A DNA stretch of 64,000 nucleotides from Pseudomonas paralactis. GTDB taxonomy: Bacteria; Pseudomonadota; Gammaproteobacteria; Pseudomonadales; Pseudomonadaceae. A program made the translations under genes and the position numbers. Under the pieces are notes generated by a model that was not told the DNA's origin, did not search any database, and saw only the letters and a program-made list of their open reading frames with translations. Location of the stretch: assembly GCF_001439735.1 (NCBI RefSeq), contig NZ_JYLN01000011.1, positions 62,001 through 126,000 on the forward strand, given 5' to 3'. Positions 31,110 through 40,401 of the stretch are shown here, piece after piece; within the stretch, counting starts at the first letter, position 1, and every line of letters begins with the position of its first letter.

Positions 31110-32798
31110 TCAGGCGATGTCGCGAAGCTCGCGCCGCAGAATTTTGCCCACCGGCGTCATCGGCAAAGACTCCCTCAATACAATGTGCTTGGGCACCTTG
31201 TACCCGGTGAAGTTGGCCTTGCAGTACGCCTTCAGTTCTTCAAGGCTCACGCCTTGGGCCCGCGCTACCACAAATAGCTTCACCGCCTCCCCCGTGCGCT
31301 CGTCCGGCACGCCGATCACCGCGCAGTTGGCTACGGCCGGGTGGGCCATCACCACATCTTCGATTTCGTTGGGATAGACGTTGAAGCCGGAGACGATAAT
31401 CAGGTCTTTCTTGCGATCAACAATGCTGACATAACCGTCGGTGTCGATCACCGCAATGTCACCGGTCTTCAACCAGCCTTCGGCGTCCAGGGTCTCGGCG
31501 GTGGCGACCGGTTGCTGCCAATAGCCCTTCATTACCTGCGGGCCCTGGATGCATAACTCGCCGCGCTCACCCAACGGCAGTTCGAGCCCTTGATCATCAA
31601 CCACTTTCATGGCCGTGCCCGGCACCGGGATGCCCACGGTGCCCAGGCGTGACAGCCCGCCGTACGGGTTGGTGCTGGCCACCGGCGAGGTTTCGGTGAG
31701 GCCGTAGCCTTCGCCGATAGAGCAACCGGTCAGCGCCTTCCAGCGTTCTGCCGTGGCCTTGACCAGAGCGGTGCCGCCGGAGTTGGTGATTTTCAGATGG
31801 GAGAAATCCAGGCTCTTGAAATCCGGGTGATCCAGCAGCGCCACGAACAGCGTATTGAGCCCCAGCAATCCGGTGAAGCGCCACTGTTTGAGCTCTTTGA
31901 TAAACCCGGCGATGTCCCGTGGATTGGTGATCAATACGTTGTGGTTGCCGGACACCATCATGCACATGCAGTTGGCCGTGAATGCATAGATATGGTACAG
32001 CGGCAGCGGCGCGATCATGACCTCCTGCCCTTCCTTGATCAGCGGGTGGCCGTCTTCACCCAGTTGCGACATGCACGCCCGCACCTGCTGCATGTTCGCC
32101 ACCAGGTTGCCGTGGGTGAGCATCGCGCCCTTGGCCAGGCCGGTGGTGCCGCCGGTGTATTGCAGCACGGCGATATCGTCCAGGGTTACCGGATGGCGCG
32201 TCACCCCAAGGCCCGCGCCCATGCGCAACGCACGCTTGAACGACACGGCTCGTGGCAGGTGGTAGGCCGGAACCATCTTCTTCACTTTGTCGACCACCGT
32301 GTTGACCAGCCAGCCCTTGGCGGCGGGCATGAAGTCGCCCATCCTGGCTTCGATCAAGTAGTCGATCTCGGTGTCGGTACAAACCTCCTGCACCCGCGAA
32401 CCGAACAGGTTGAGGTACACCAGCGCACGCACGCCCGCGTCCTTGAACTGGTGGCGCATCTCGCGCGGGGTGTACAGCGGGTTGGTATTGACCACGATCA
32501 GTCCGGCACGCAGTGCACCGAATACCGCGACGGGATAATGCAGCACGTTGGGCATCTGTACCGCGATGCGCTCGCCGGGCTTGAGGTCGGTGTGCTGTTG
32601 CAGGTAACCGGCGAACGCGGCACTTTGGCGTTCAAGCTCGGCGTAGGTCAGGGTGATGCCCATGTTGCTGAACGCCGGACGGTCGGCAAAGGTCTTGCAG
32701 GAGCGTTCGAAAACCTCGATCACAGACTTGTAGGTGGTGAGGTCGATGTCATTGGGAACGCCCGCCGCGCGTTTGTCATTCCAGAAATCAGGTTGCAT
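31110..32798 (-). CDS. fadD2: Long-chain fatty acid-CoA ligase FadD2
   Basis: 562 residues, colinear with FadD1 over its whole length. P-loop 'YTGGTTGLAKGAML' (about 214-227), 'GYGLTETSPVAS' and 'DRKKDLIIVSGFNVYPNEIE' (about 460-479). Same reaction, probably different chain-length preference. Divergent from the alpha/beta hydrolase and MaoC genes, which fits a lipid degradation locus. Confidence 0.93.
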   Translation of the reverse strand: MQPDFWNDKRAAGVPNDIDLTTYKSVIEVFERSCKTFADRPAFSNMGITLTYAELERQSAAFAGYLQQHTDLKPGERIAVQMPNVLHYPVAVFGALRAGLIVVNTNPLYTPREMRHQFKDAGVRALVYLNLFGSRVQEVCTDTEIDYLIEARMGDFMPAAKGWLVNTVVDKVKKMVPAYHLPRAVSFKRALRMGAGLGVTRHPVTLDDIAVLQYTGGTTGLAKGAMLTHGNLVANMQQVRACMSQLGEDGHPLIKEGQEVMIAPLPLYHIYAFTANCMCMMVSGNHNVLITNPRDIAGFIKELKQWRFTGLLGLNTLFVALLDHPDFKSLDFSHLKITNSGGTALVKATAERWKALTGCSIGEGYGLTETSPVASTNPYGGLSRLGTVGIPVPGTAMKVVDDQGLELPLGERGELCIQGPQVMKGYWQQPVATAETLDAEGWLKTGDIAVIDTDGYVSIVDRKKDLIIVSGFNVYPNEIEDVVMAHPAVANCAVIGVPDERTGEAVKLFVVARAQGVSLEELKAYCKANFTGYKVPKHIVLRESLPMTPVGKILRRELRDIA

Positions 32799-33007
32799 TA
32801 TTCTTGTCCTCTTACCTGAGTGTGTCCGGCCGCTTTAAGCGTTTATAAAAAGCGGAGCTTTGGCGACGTTAGCAGCTATAAGCAAACACGCAAATACGCT
32901 AAATCGTGTCATTGATTGTATGAATCTTGCGCCTAACGTGTAGGTAGATGCCTCGCCAATATGCAGATGAGCGATACACTGCAACGATCTGAGCAAAGGA
33001 AGCCGCC

Positions 33008-33952
33008 ATGAACCACAGCACCTTCTGGCTGACCACGAATGACCACAGCCGCCTGTACGTCAACCAATGGCTGCCAGACAGCGCGCCCAGGGCGGTAGTG
33101 ATGCTCTCCCACGGCATGGCCGAGCACAGTGGTCGTTATGCTCGCCTGGCCGACGCGTTGTGCGGCGCCGGCTACGGCGTGTATGCGTTGGACCAGCGCG
33201 GCCATGGGCGTACGGCCGATGAGGGCACCCTGGGGCTGTACGCTGAAAAGGATGGCTGGAACAAAGTAGTCGGCGACCTGGCCAGCCTCAACCAGCATAT
33301 CGGCCAGCAGCAACCGGACCTGCCGATTATTTTGCTCGGCCACAGCATGGGCAGCTACATCGCCCAGGGTTATTTGCTGCACCACAGCGCCAGCCTGCAT
33401 GGCGCGATTCTCAGCGGTTCGAATTTCCAGCCGGTGGCGTTGTATAGCGCGGCACGGCTGATCGCGCGTATCGAACGCCTGCGCCAGGGGTTGCGCGGTC
33501 GCAGTGCTTTGATTGAGTTCCTGTCATTCGGCTCGTTCAACAAAGCGTTCAAACCCACCCGCACCGCCTTCGACTGGCTGAGCCGCGACCCGGACGAAGT
33601 CGACAAGTACATCAACGACCCGCTCTGCGGTTTTCGTTGCACCAACCAGTTGTGGATCGACCTGCTGGGCGGCTTGCAGCAAATCAGCAAAGCGTCCAAT
33701 CTCGCGCAGATCGACCCGGGCTTGCCGATCCTGGTGATGGGCGGCGAATGTGATCCGGTGAGCGAAGGCAAGCGTCTCAAGGACCTGTCCCATGCACTGC
33801 GTGAGGCCGGCTGCCAGAACGTGCAATTGAACCTCTATCCGCAGGCGCGGCATGAAGTGTTCAACGAAACCAACCGTGATGAAGTCACCGCCGACCTTCT
33901 GAGCTGGCTGGAACAAGCGCTGGCGTTGCGCAGACCAACCCGCTGCGAATAG
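33008..33952 (+). CDS. Alpha/beta hydrolase, monoacylglycerol lipase-like
   Basis: 314 residues. Serine hydrolase with nucleophile elbow 'LGHSMGSYIAQ' (Ser about 117), N-terminal 'VMLSHGMAEHSGRYARLADA' (oxyanion region typical of serine aminopeptidase S33/monoacylglycerol lipases), Asp in 'VMGGECDPVSEG' and His in 'YPQARHEVFNE'. Probably releases fatty acids from lysophospholipids or glycerides, supplying the adjacent FadD enzymes. ATG has AAAGGAAG upstream. Confidence 0.9.
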   Translation: MNHSTFWLTTNDHSRLYVNQWLPDSAPRAVVMLSHGMAEHSGRYARLADALCGAGYGVYALDQRGHGRTADEGTLGLYAEKDGWNKVVGDLASLNQHIGQQQPDLPIILLGHSMGSYIAQGYLLHHSASLHGAILSGSNFQPVALYSAARLIARIERLRQGLRGRSALIEFLSFGSFNKAFKPTRTAFDWLSRDPDEVDKYINDPLCGFRCTNQLWIDLLGGLQQISKASNLAQIDPGLPILVMGGECDPVSEGKRLKDLSHALREAGCQNVQLNLYPQARHEVFNETNRDEVTADLLSWLEQALALRRPTRCE

Positions 33953-34009
33953 TTTTTGCTTTAAAATCAGCCAATTAAATTATCGATAAGCCACAGGATG
34001 CACCTTTAG

Positions 34010-34480
34010 ATGACCCAGGTAACCAACACCCCGTACGAGGCGCTCGAAGTGGGCCAGACCGCCAGCTTCAGCAAAACCGTCGAAGAGCGTGATATCCAGT
34101 TGTTCGCCGCCATGTCCGGCGACCACAACCCGGTGCACCTGGATGCCGAATACGCCAAGGCGACCATGTTCAAGGAGCGCATCGCCCACGGCATGTTCAG
34201 CGGTGCGCTGATCAGCGCTGCCGTGGCCTGCGAGCTGCCTGGGCCGGGCACTATCTACATCGGCCAGCAGATGACCTTTCAGAAGCCGGTCAAGATTGGC
34301 GACACCCTTACGGTGCGCCTGGAAATTCTCGAGAAGCTGCCGAAGTTTCGCGTACGCATCGCGACACGCGTATTCAACCAGCGTGATGAGTTGGTAGTGG
34401 ATGGCGAGGCAGAGATTCTGGCGCCGCGTAAGCAGCAGGTGGTGACCTTGACCGAGTTGCCGCCGATCAGCATTGGCTGA
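34010..34480 (+). CDS. MaoC-like (R)-specific enoyl-CoA hydratase
   Basis: 156 residues, single hot-dog domain. The catalytic motif 'FAAMSGDHNPVHLDAEYAKA' (Asp and His, about 34-53) and 'RIAHGMFSGALISAAVA' are those of R-hydratases (PhaJ-like), which convert enoyl-CoA to (R)-3-hydroxyacyl-CoA, linking beta-oxidation to polyester or other products. Follows the hydrolase by 57 bp. Confidence 0.9.
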   Translation: MTQVTNTPYEALEVGQTASFSKTVEERDIQLFAAMSGDHNPVHLDAEYAKATMFKERIAHGMFSGALISAAVACELPGPGTIYIGQQMTFQKPVKIGDTLTVRLEILEKLPKFRVRIATRVFNQRDELVVDGEAEILAPRKQQVVTLTELPPISIG

Positions 34481-34515
34481 GGCTGACTGCAATCTCTGCA
34501 TTTACACAATACAAA

Positions 34516-34606
34516 TGTGGGAGGGAGCTTGCCCCCGATAGCGGTGAGTCAGTCACTCAATAGTGTCAACTGACTTACCGCTATCGGGAGCAAGCCCCCT
34601 CCCACA
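34516..34606. repeat. REPIN, 91 bp (type GTGGGAGGGGGCTTGC)
   Basis: TGTGGGAGGGAGCTTGCCCC ... GAGCAAGCCCCCTCCCACA, with arms continuing through CGATAGCGGT/ACCGCTATCG. Lies between convergent maoC and the DUF2383 gene and can act as bidirectional terminator. Related copy at 49662-49752. Confidence 0.9.
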
Positions 34607-34624
34607 ATTGTTACTGTGCAGGTC

Positions 34625-35092
34625 TTACGACTGAGCGCGAGCCTGGTTACGCAGGGCTTTTACCTGGTCGTGGTTGCGCTGTACGCCGTGGTACTGACGC
34701 TCCACCAGATCACGAATACCCAGCAGGTTGTGCTTGTTGATCTTCTCGATCGCTTCCTTGTAAGCCTTTAACGCGTGGTCTTCACCGCGCTCGGCTTCGT
34801 TCAATACTGCTTCTTCATCCTTGCCGGTGACCATCGACTTAACGTCGACCCAGCCACGGTGCAGCGCGCCGGCCATACTGCCGGAATCTTCAGGGTCGCC
34901 ACCCAAAGCACGTACAGCGGTTTTCAGCTCTTCGGCAGCCGTACCGCAATCAACAGCACGCTTGGCAAACAGTGCCTTGAGCTCAGGATGCTTGATATCT
35001 TCAGCGCACTCCTTGAAACCCTTTTGGCCGTCGATGCTGGTCTCGATCAGGTCGTTCAGTACGGAGATCGATTCTTTATTGATGTCAGTCAT
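34625..35092 (-). CDS. PA2169-family four-helix-bundle protein (DUF2383)
   Basis: 155 residues, four long helices: 'SISVLNDLIETSIDGQKGFK', 'HPELKALFAKRAVDCGTAAE', 'EEAVLNEAERGEDHALKAYK', 'NLLGIRDLVERQYHGVQRNH'. Ferritin-like bundle of the DUF2383 family, with conserved Glu/His in helices but no proven metal. Stress-associated in Pseudomonas; function unknown. Confidence 0.88.
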   Translation of the reverse strand: MTDINKESISVLNDLIETSIDGQKGFKECAEDIKHPELKALFAKRAVDCGTAAEELKTAVRALGGDPEDSGSMAGALHRGWVDVKSMVTGKDEEAVLNEAERGEDHALKAYKEAIEKINKHNLLGIRDLVERQYHGVQRNHDQVKALRNQARAQS

Positions 35093-35295
35093 TTTTCAAT
35101 TCCTTGTACGGGTTAGAAGGTTGACTTGGTTATTGCAGCGCCCGTGCCAGGTTTTAAAAATTAATTTATCTTTTAAACTCAATAAGTTACGAAATATTGA
35201 ACCATCTGTATGTGCGTTATTTGCATGATCTGTCATTTGGCCTTCATGCAGAATGCCTGTATTTTCGAAGACCTCGCCTCAATCCCACGAAGCTC

Positions 35296-35532
35296 ATGAA
35301 TCCTGAAAAGCTCGAACTGCTGATCACCCGCCAAATGCCCTTCGGCAAATACAAGGGTCGGATCATCGCCGACCTGCCCGGCCCCTACCTGAACTGGTTC
35401 GCTCGTGAAGGTTTCCCTCACGGTGAGCTGGGCGGTTTACTGGCCTTGATGCAGGAAATTGACCACAACGGCCTGTCCGAACTGCTCGAACCGCTGCGCG
35501 TTAAACACGGTAAACCTGCCCCTCGCCATTGA
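35296..35532 (+). CDS. DUF3820 family protein
   Basis: 78 residues from ATG 35296. Family core 'MPFGKYKGRIIADLPGPYLN' (about 14-33) and 'WFAREGFPHGELGGLLALMQ'. DUF3820 proteins are small and some are annotated as quorum-regulated virulence factors; no activity is established. Directly precedes the aminotransferase gene by 10 bp and may be co-transcribed. Confidence 0.88.
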   Translation: MNPEKLELLITRQMPFGKYKGRIIADLPGPYLNWFAREGFPHGELGGLLALMQEIDHNGLSELLEPLRVKHGKPAPRH

Positions 35533-35542
35533 GAGATTTGCC

Positions 35543-36718
35543 ATGCCAAGGAATGCCGATAACGAATCCCACTGGCACGCCATCGCTCAGCGCTATGACC
35601 TGCAACCCGGGCCGATCAACCTGGAAAACGGCTACTTCGGGCGCATGAGCCGTGCGGTGCAGGCGCAGTACCTTGAGCACATCAGCTTTATCAACCGCAG
35701 CAACTCGGTGCATGTGCGCCAGCGTTTTGAACAAGGTGAAAACATCGAGATTCGCCGCGCCCTGGCTGCGCTGATGGACGTTGACCCCGAGTCGATCGCC
35801 TTCACTCGCAACGCCACCGAAGCCTTGCAGTCACTGATCCGCAACTACAACCGCCTGCAACCGGGCGACCAGGTGCTGATCAGCGATTTGGAATACGACA
35901 CGGTCAAGGGCGCCATGCGTTGGCTAGCCGATGTTCGCGGCGTGGAGGTGATCGAGGTGTCGCACAGCCACCCGGCCAGTTTCGACAGCCTGGTGCAGAC
36001 GTATACCGAGACGTTCGCGCAGTATCCGCGCCTTAAACTGATGGCCCTGACCCACGTCACTCACCGCACCGGCCTGGTGATGCCCGTTGCCGCCATCGCC
36101 CTGGCTGCGCGGGAACAGGGAATCGACGTGATCCTCGACGGCGCTCACGCCCTCGGACAAATTGAGTTCAACCTCGCCGAACTGGGCATTCAATTTGCGG
36201 GGTTCAACCTGCACAAATGGATTGGCGCGCCGCTGACGCTGGGCTTTATGTATATCGCCCCGGAGCGCCTGGCCGCTATCGACCCGGACATGGGCGAGTT
36301 TCACTACCCGGCCACTGACGTGCGTGCTCGTACGTCCTACAGCACACCCAACTTCCCGGCGCTGATGACCTTGCCGCTGGTCTTTGAAGAGCATCGAGAC
36401 CTGGGTGGCGCGGCAGCCAAGGGCGCACGGGTCAATTACCTGCGCGATCTGTGGGTAAGCCAGGTCAGGCCATTGGCGGGGATTGAAGTGCTGACGTCGG
36501 ATGATCCGCGCTTGTATTGCGGCATTACTGCATTCAAGTTCATCGGGCGCGATCAGCAGTCGATGGTAGACAGGCTGCTCAAGGAGCACGACCTGTTCAC
36601 CACCACGCGCACGGGGGCGGCATTTGGCACCTGCATTCGGGTGACGCCGGGGCTGGTGACCTCAGCGGCGGACATCAATGCGCTGGTCCACGCGATTACC
36701 CAACTAAACACCGTGTAA
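35543..36718 (+). CDS. Class V aminotransferase (isopenicillin-N-epimerase/cysteine-desulfurase-like)
   Basis: 391 residues from ATG 35543. Fold type I PLP enzyme of the class V branch: 'AFTRNATEALQSLIRNYNRL' (phosphate-binding turn), 'DVILDGAHALGQIEFNLAEL' (PLP Asp-His) and the lysine in 'FAGFNLHKWIGAPLTLGFMY' (about Lys224). Resembles stand-alone CsdA/epimerase-like proteins; the reaction cannot be specified. Cytoplasmic. Confidence 0.86.
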   Translation: MPRNADNESHWHAIAQRYDLQPGPINLENGYFGRMSRAVQAQYLEHISFINRSNSVHVRQRFEQGENIEIRRALAALMDVDPESIAFTRNATEALQSLIRNYNRLQPGDQVLISDLEYDTVKGAMRWLADVRGVEVIEVSHSHPASFDSLVQTYTETFAQYPRLKLMALTHVTHRTGLVMPVAAIALAAREQGIDVILDGAHALGQIEFNLAELGIQFAGFNLHKWIGAPLTLGFMYIAPERLAAIDPDMGEFHYPATDVRARTSYSTPNFPALMTLPLVFEEHRDLGGAAAKGARVNYLRDLWVSQVRPLAGIEVLTSDDPRLYCGITAFKFIGRDQQSMVDRLLKEHDLFTTTRTGAAFGTCIRVTPGLVTSAADINALVHAITQLNTV

Positions 36719-36748
36719 AACTGTGGGAGCTGGCTTGCCTGCGATAAC

Positions 36749-37049
36749 CATAGGTATCTACACAAACCACGATGCGAAGCGAGCCGCTCTTGATCTGCTT
36801 TTGATCTTGATCTTAGGCGCCCCCCCCAAATCCATGGCGGATTACGGGCACACCGAGCCTAAGCGAGGTGCCGAGTGGTGGGGCAAGAGCCCTTTGGTTA
36901 CTTTGGGCTGGGCCGGCATTCCGGCTCTTTTCCAAAGTGACCCGCTGTCAGAGCGGAACCCTAAGTGGCCGTTACCGCAGGAATGGATATGTACACGGTC
37001 CAACTGTGTTGACTGTCAGGCCGTCTTCGCAGGCAAGCCAGCTCCCACA
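36749..37049. repeat. Long dispersed repeat, copy 2
   Basis: 301 bp, counterpart of 6195-6571. Matches at both ends and through 'GAGGTGCCGAGTGGTGGGGC' and 'GCTGTCAGAGCGGAACCCTA'. The 34-bp inverted repeat of copy 1 is replaced by a short unrelated stretch (CCCCAAATCCATGGCGGATT). Flanked by REP half-elements at 36723 and about 37029. Confidence 0.85.
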
Positions 37050-37256
37050 TTGGATCGCGGGGCATCAGTTATATCTGTGTCGGCTGCCAGGCCGTCACGG
37101 GAGCAAGCTCCCTCGCCACAGATTTAGCGTCGCGCCGAAGTTGTGTAGATACCTATGCTGCGATAACGGTGTATCAGCCAAAGATGGGCTAACTGATAAA
37201 TAGCTATCGCAGGCAAGCCAGCTCCCACCTTCAAAGCGGCGATGTGCTTGAGGTTT
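37050..37256. repeat. Partial repeat and REP half-elements
   Basis: Contains TTGTGTAGATACCTATG (37141-37157), an inverted fragment of the long repeat's left end, and a REP half-element at 37205-37229. No gene seen in 36719-37341. Confidence 0.7.
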
Positions 37257-37265
37257 TTTACAGGC

Positions 37266-37298
37266 AAAAAAAAGCGGCGCACCGACCAAGTGCGCCGC
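37266..37298 (-). terminator. Terminator of the zwf-pgl-eda operon
   Basis: GCGGCGCAC (37274-37282) pairs with GTGCGCCGC (37290-37298), 7-nt loop, followed by eight U on the minus strand. 43 nt after the eda stop. Confidence 0.92.
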
Positions 37299-37341
37299 AA
37301 AAATGCCGTTAAGCACAGCAACAACGATTCGATAAATCAGC

Positions 37342-38007
37342 TCAGTCCAGCAGCGCCAGCGCCTGTGCGGTGACTTCCTGGATGCGTGCCCAGTCGCCGT
37401 TCTTGACCCACTCGGGATCAAGCATCCAGCTGCCGCCCACGCACATCACGTTTTTCAACGCCATGTAGCTTTTGATATTGGCCGGGCCAACGCCGCCGGT
37501 CGGGCAGAATTTCACTTCGCCAAACGGGCCGCCCAGCGCCTTGATGGCCGCGACGCCGCCGCTCACTTCGGCCGGGAACAACTTGAAGCGGCGATAACCC
37601 AGGCCATAGCCTTCCATGATGCCGGAGGCGTTGCTGATGCCCGGCAGCAGCGGGATCGGGCTGTGCACCGAGGCTTCCAACAGGTCGCGGGTGATGCCAG
37701 GGGTGACGATAAATTGCGAGCCCGCCACTTCGGCCGCTTCAAGCATGTGACGATCAAGCACGGTACCGGCACCGGTGCACAGCTCAGGACGCTGCTCGCG
37801 CAAAACCTGAATGGCCTTGAGGCCGAACTCGGAACGCAGGGTCACTTCCAACGCGGTCAAACCGCCGGCTGCCAGGGCATCGGCCAGCGGCAGGATGTCC
37901 TGCTCGCGAGCGATGGTGATCACCGGCAGGATCCGCGCCTTGGCGCAGAGGCTGTCGATCAAGGCAACTTTATCCGCCATGGACACGGTCGGTTGAGGGC
38001 TTTTCAT
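37342..38007 (-). CDS. eda: 2-dehydro-3-deoxy-6-phosphogluconate aldolase
   Basis: 221 residues from ATG 38007; an ATG at 38028 overlapping the pgl stop is an alternative. Class I aldolase with 'ARILPVITIAREQDILPLAD' (about 21-40), 'GGLTALEVTLRS' and the Schiff-base lysine in 'FKLFPAEVSGG' (about 141-151). Cleaves KDPG to pyruvate and glyceraldehyde 3-phosphate, the last Entner-Doudoroff step. Third gene of the zwf-pgl-eda operon controlled by HexR. Confidence 0.96.
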   Translation of the reverse strand: MKSPQPTVSMADKVALIDSLCAKARILPVITIAREQDILPLADALAAGGLTALEVTLRSEFGLKAIQVLREQRPELCTGAGTVLDRHMLEAAEVAGSQFIVTPGITRDLLEASVHSPIPLLPGISNASGIMEGYGLGYRRFKLFPAEVSGGVAAIKALGGPFGEVKFCPTGGVGPANIKSYMALKNVMCVGGSWMLDPEWVKNGDWARIQEVTAQALALLD

Positions 38008-38024
38008 AGCGGCTGATCCTTGGC

Positions 38025-38738
38025 TCATGGGCACCAGTAAATCTCGAGAGTAGGTTGCAAAAACGCGCGAATCGGCATGACAGCAACATCGTCGCTGGCC
38101 AGGGCGGCGCTCAAGGTGGTCAATTTCGAACTGCCGGAAATCGACAGCACGGTGTAGTTGGCCGTGGCCAGCAGCGCACGACTCATGGTCAGGCGCTGGT
38201 GCGGTACGGTCGGCGCCAGCATCGGCCAGCAACGGCGGGTACCGTCGGTCTTCAGGGCTTCAGCCAGGTTGGGGCTGTTGGGGAACAGCGAGGCGGTGTG
38301 ACCGTCATCGCCCATGCCCAGCACCAGCACATCAATGCGAGGCAGTTCGGCCAGCAGGCGATCGGCCTGCTCGGCAGCGTCTTCAAGGTTGGCAGCGGGG
38401 CTGTACAGGCTCAAGAACTTCGCCTTGGCCGCCGGGCCTTGCAGCAAGTGTTGCTTCAACAGGCCAGCATTGCTGTCGGCATGTTCGACCGGCACCCAGC
38501 GTTCATCGGCCAGGGTGATGGTGACCCTGGACCAGTCCAGGCCCTGCTTGGCCAGGTTCTGGAAGAACGCCACGGGGCTGCGGCCACCGGAGACCACCAG
38601 GGTCGCCTCGCCACGGGCGCTGATGGCAGCACGCAGTTGCTCGGCCACGTCATTGGCCAGGCCATCGGCCAGCAGCGTGGGCGTACGGTACTCATGGGCA
38701 GTGACGCCCTGAGGCAGTTTCAATTCAGATATCGCCAT
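38025..38738 (-). CDS. pgl: 6-phosphogluconolactonase
   Basis: 237 residues. DevB-type: 'TLVVSGGRSPVAFFQNLAKQ' (about 45-64), 'WSRVTITLADERWVPVEHAD' (about 68-87), 'VLVLGMGDDGHTASLFP' (about 130-146). ATG at 38738 with GGAGG 7 nt upstream, overlapping the zwf end by 14 bp. Hydrolyses the lactone made by Zwf. Confidence 0.95.
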   Translation of the reverse strand: MAISELKLPQGVTAHEYRTPTLLADGLANDVAEQLRAAISARGEATLVVSGGRSPVAFFQNLAKQGLDWSRVTITLADERWVPVEHADSNAGLLKQHLLQGPAAKAKFLSLYSPAANLEDAAEQADRLLAELPRIDVLVLGMGDDGHTASLFPNSPNLAEALKTDGTRRCWPMLAPTVPHQRLTMSRALLATANYTVLSISGSSKLTTLSAALASDDVAVMPIRAFLQPTLEIYWCP

Positions 38739-40191
38739 ACCACGACCTCCCATCCCGCGTAATCAGTGCAATCGAGCTCATCGGCCCCCAGGACCCCGCC
38801 GCATACGGCTTGGGCGCATCACCGGACTTTTTCCAGCCGGCGATCAACTGGTCGCACCACTTCCACGCGGCTTCGATTTCATCTTTGCGAACAAACAGGT
38901 TCTGATTGCCGCGCATCACTTCCAACAACAACCGCTCGTAGGCATCCGGGATGCGTGCGCTGCGATAGGTGTCGGAAAAATTCAGTTGCAGTGGGCCGCT
39001 GCGCAGTTGCATGCCCTTGTCCAGGCCCTGCTCCTTGGTCATCACGCGCAAGGAAATACCTTCGTCCGGTTGCAGGCGGATGATCAGTTTGTTGCTGATC
39101 TGCAAGCGCTGCTCGGGGGCGAAAATGTAGTGGGACGGTTCCTTGAAGTGGATGACGATCTGCGACAGCTTTTGCGGCATACGTTTGCCGGTACGCAGGT
39201 AGAACGGCACCCCGGCCCAACGCCAGTTGCGGATATCTGCACGCAGGGCGACGAAGGTTTCGGTGTCGCTCTGGGTGTTGGAATTGTCTTCCTCCAGATA
39301 ACCCGGCACCGCTTTGCCAGCGCTGTAGCCGGCGATGTATTGGCCACGTACCACCTGGGTGGTCAGGCCCTCGGGGCTGATCGGCGCCAGGGCCTTGAGC
39401 ACCTTGACCTTCTCGTCACGGATGCTATCGGCGGACAGGTCGGCCGGCGGGTCCATGGCGATCAGGCACAGCAGCTGCAGCAGGTGGTTTTGGATCATGT
39501 CGCGCAGCTGGCCGGCCTTGTCGAAGTAACCCCAACGGCCTTCGATGCCGACCTGCTCGGCCACGGTGATTTCCACGTGTGAGATGTAGTTCTGGTTCCA
39601 CTGGGTTTCGAACAAACTGTTGGCGAAACGCAGGGCGATCAGGTTCTGGACGGTCTCTTTGCCCAGGTAGTGGTCGATGCGGTAGGTGCGGTTTTCCGGG
39701 AAAAACTGCGCCACGGCGTCGTTGACCTTGCGCGAGGATTCCAGGTCCGAACCGATGGGCTTTTCCAGGACCACGCGGGTATTGTCCGCCAGGCCGACCT
39801 TGGACAGGTTCTCGCAGATCGCCCCGTACACCGCCGCGGGGGTGGCGAAGTAGGCGATCAGGCGTTGATCACTGCCGACCTTTTCGGCAAGGGCGACGTA
39901 GTCGTCAGCCTTCATGAAGTCGACATGCACGTAGGCCAGGCGCGCCAGGAAGCGCACGGCCACGGCTTCGTCGAGTTCCTTGCCGACGTATTTACGCAAT
40001 TCTTTTTCGATATGGGCCAGGTGTTGCTGCTCGCTGCCGGCTTCGCGGGCCAGGGCCAGGATGCGCGTATCGTCGTGCAGCAGCCCGGCGCCATCGAGCT
40101 GATAGAGGGCAGGAAATAACTTGCGCAGCGCCAGATCACCCAAGGCGCCAAACAGGGCAAAGGTGCAGGGTTCTACGGTTATCGAAGGCAT
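38725..40191 (-). CDS. zwf: Glucose-6-phosphate 1-dehydrogenase
   Basis: 488 residues. N-terminal NAD(P) fold 'FALFGALGDLALRKLFPALY', active-site 'YRIDHYLGKETVQNLIALRF' (about 174-193) and 'DVGIEGRWGYFDKAGQLRD'-like downstream segment. Oxidises glucose 6-phosphate to the lactone. First gene of the operon, divergent from hexR. Confidence 0.96.
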   Translation of the reverse strand: MPSITVEPCTFALFGALGDLALRKLFPALYQLDGAGLLHDDTRILALAREAGSEQQHLAHIEKELRKYVGKELDEAVAVRFLARLAYVHVDFMKADDYVALAEKVGSDQRLIAYFATPAAVYGAICENLSKVGLADNTRVVLEKPIGSDLESSRKVNDAVAQFFPENRTYRIDHYLGKETVQNLIALRFANSLFETQWNQNYISHVEITVAEQVGIEGRWGYFDKAGQLRDMIQNHLLQLLCLIAMDPPADLSADSIRDEKVKVLKALAPISPEGLTTQVVRGQYIAGYSAGKAVPGYLEEDNSNTQSDTETFVALRADIRNWRWAGVPFYLRTGKRMPQKLSQIVIHFKEPSHYIFAPEQRLQISNKLIIRLQPDEGISLRVMTKEQGLDKGMQLRSGPLQLNFSDTYRSARIPDAYERLLLEVMRGNQNLFVRKDEIEAAWKWCDQLIAGWKKSGDAPKPYAAGSWGPMSSIALITRDGRSWYGDI

Positions 40192-40256
40192 GATGTTTGT
40201 TCTTTTATCAAGTTAAGCTACAAATACCTTTTTTCAAGGCATCACTCAAGGAAAAA

Positions 40257-40272
40257 TGTAGTAATAACCACA
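40257..40272. promoter_or_regulatory. Candidate HexR operator
   Basis: TGTAGT-AATA-ACCACA, an imperfect 16-bp palindrome in the zwf-hexR intergenic region (65 bp before zwf). It resembles HexR motifs of the TGTAAT-ATTACA kind more than the TTGT-N7/8-ACAA form described from P. putida, so this assignment is tentative. Confidence 0.4.
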
Positions 40273-40401
40273 ACATTTTCCGGAAATACGCATTGCGAGT
40301 GGTGGTGTTCAGCTACCCTCAGTAGGATAGGCCACCGCGAAAAGCCAGTCGTCGATTGGTTGCCGCCCTTTATTTGCATCGTCGCCCGAAGGAAAGACTG
40401 A

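Noticed and set aside
36723..37127. 134-codon frame in the second long repeat
   Set aside because: Shares its conserved part with copy 1, but starts inside a REP and has no ribosome-binding site; kept as a question under the repeat finding, not as a gene.
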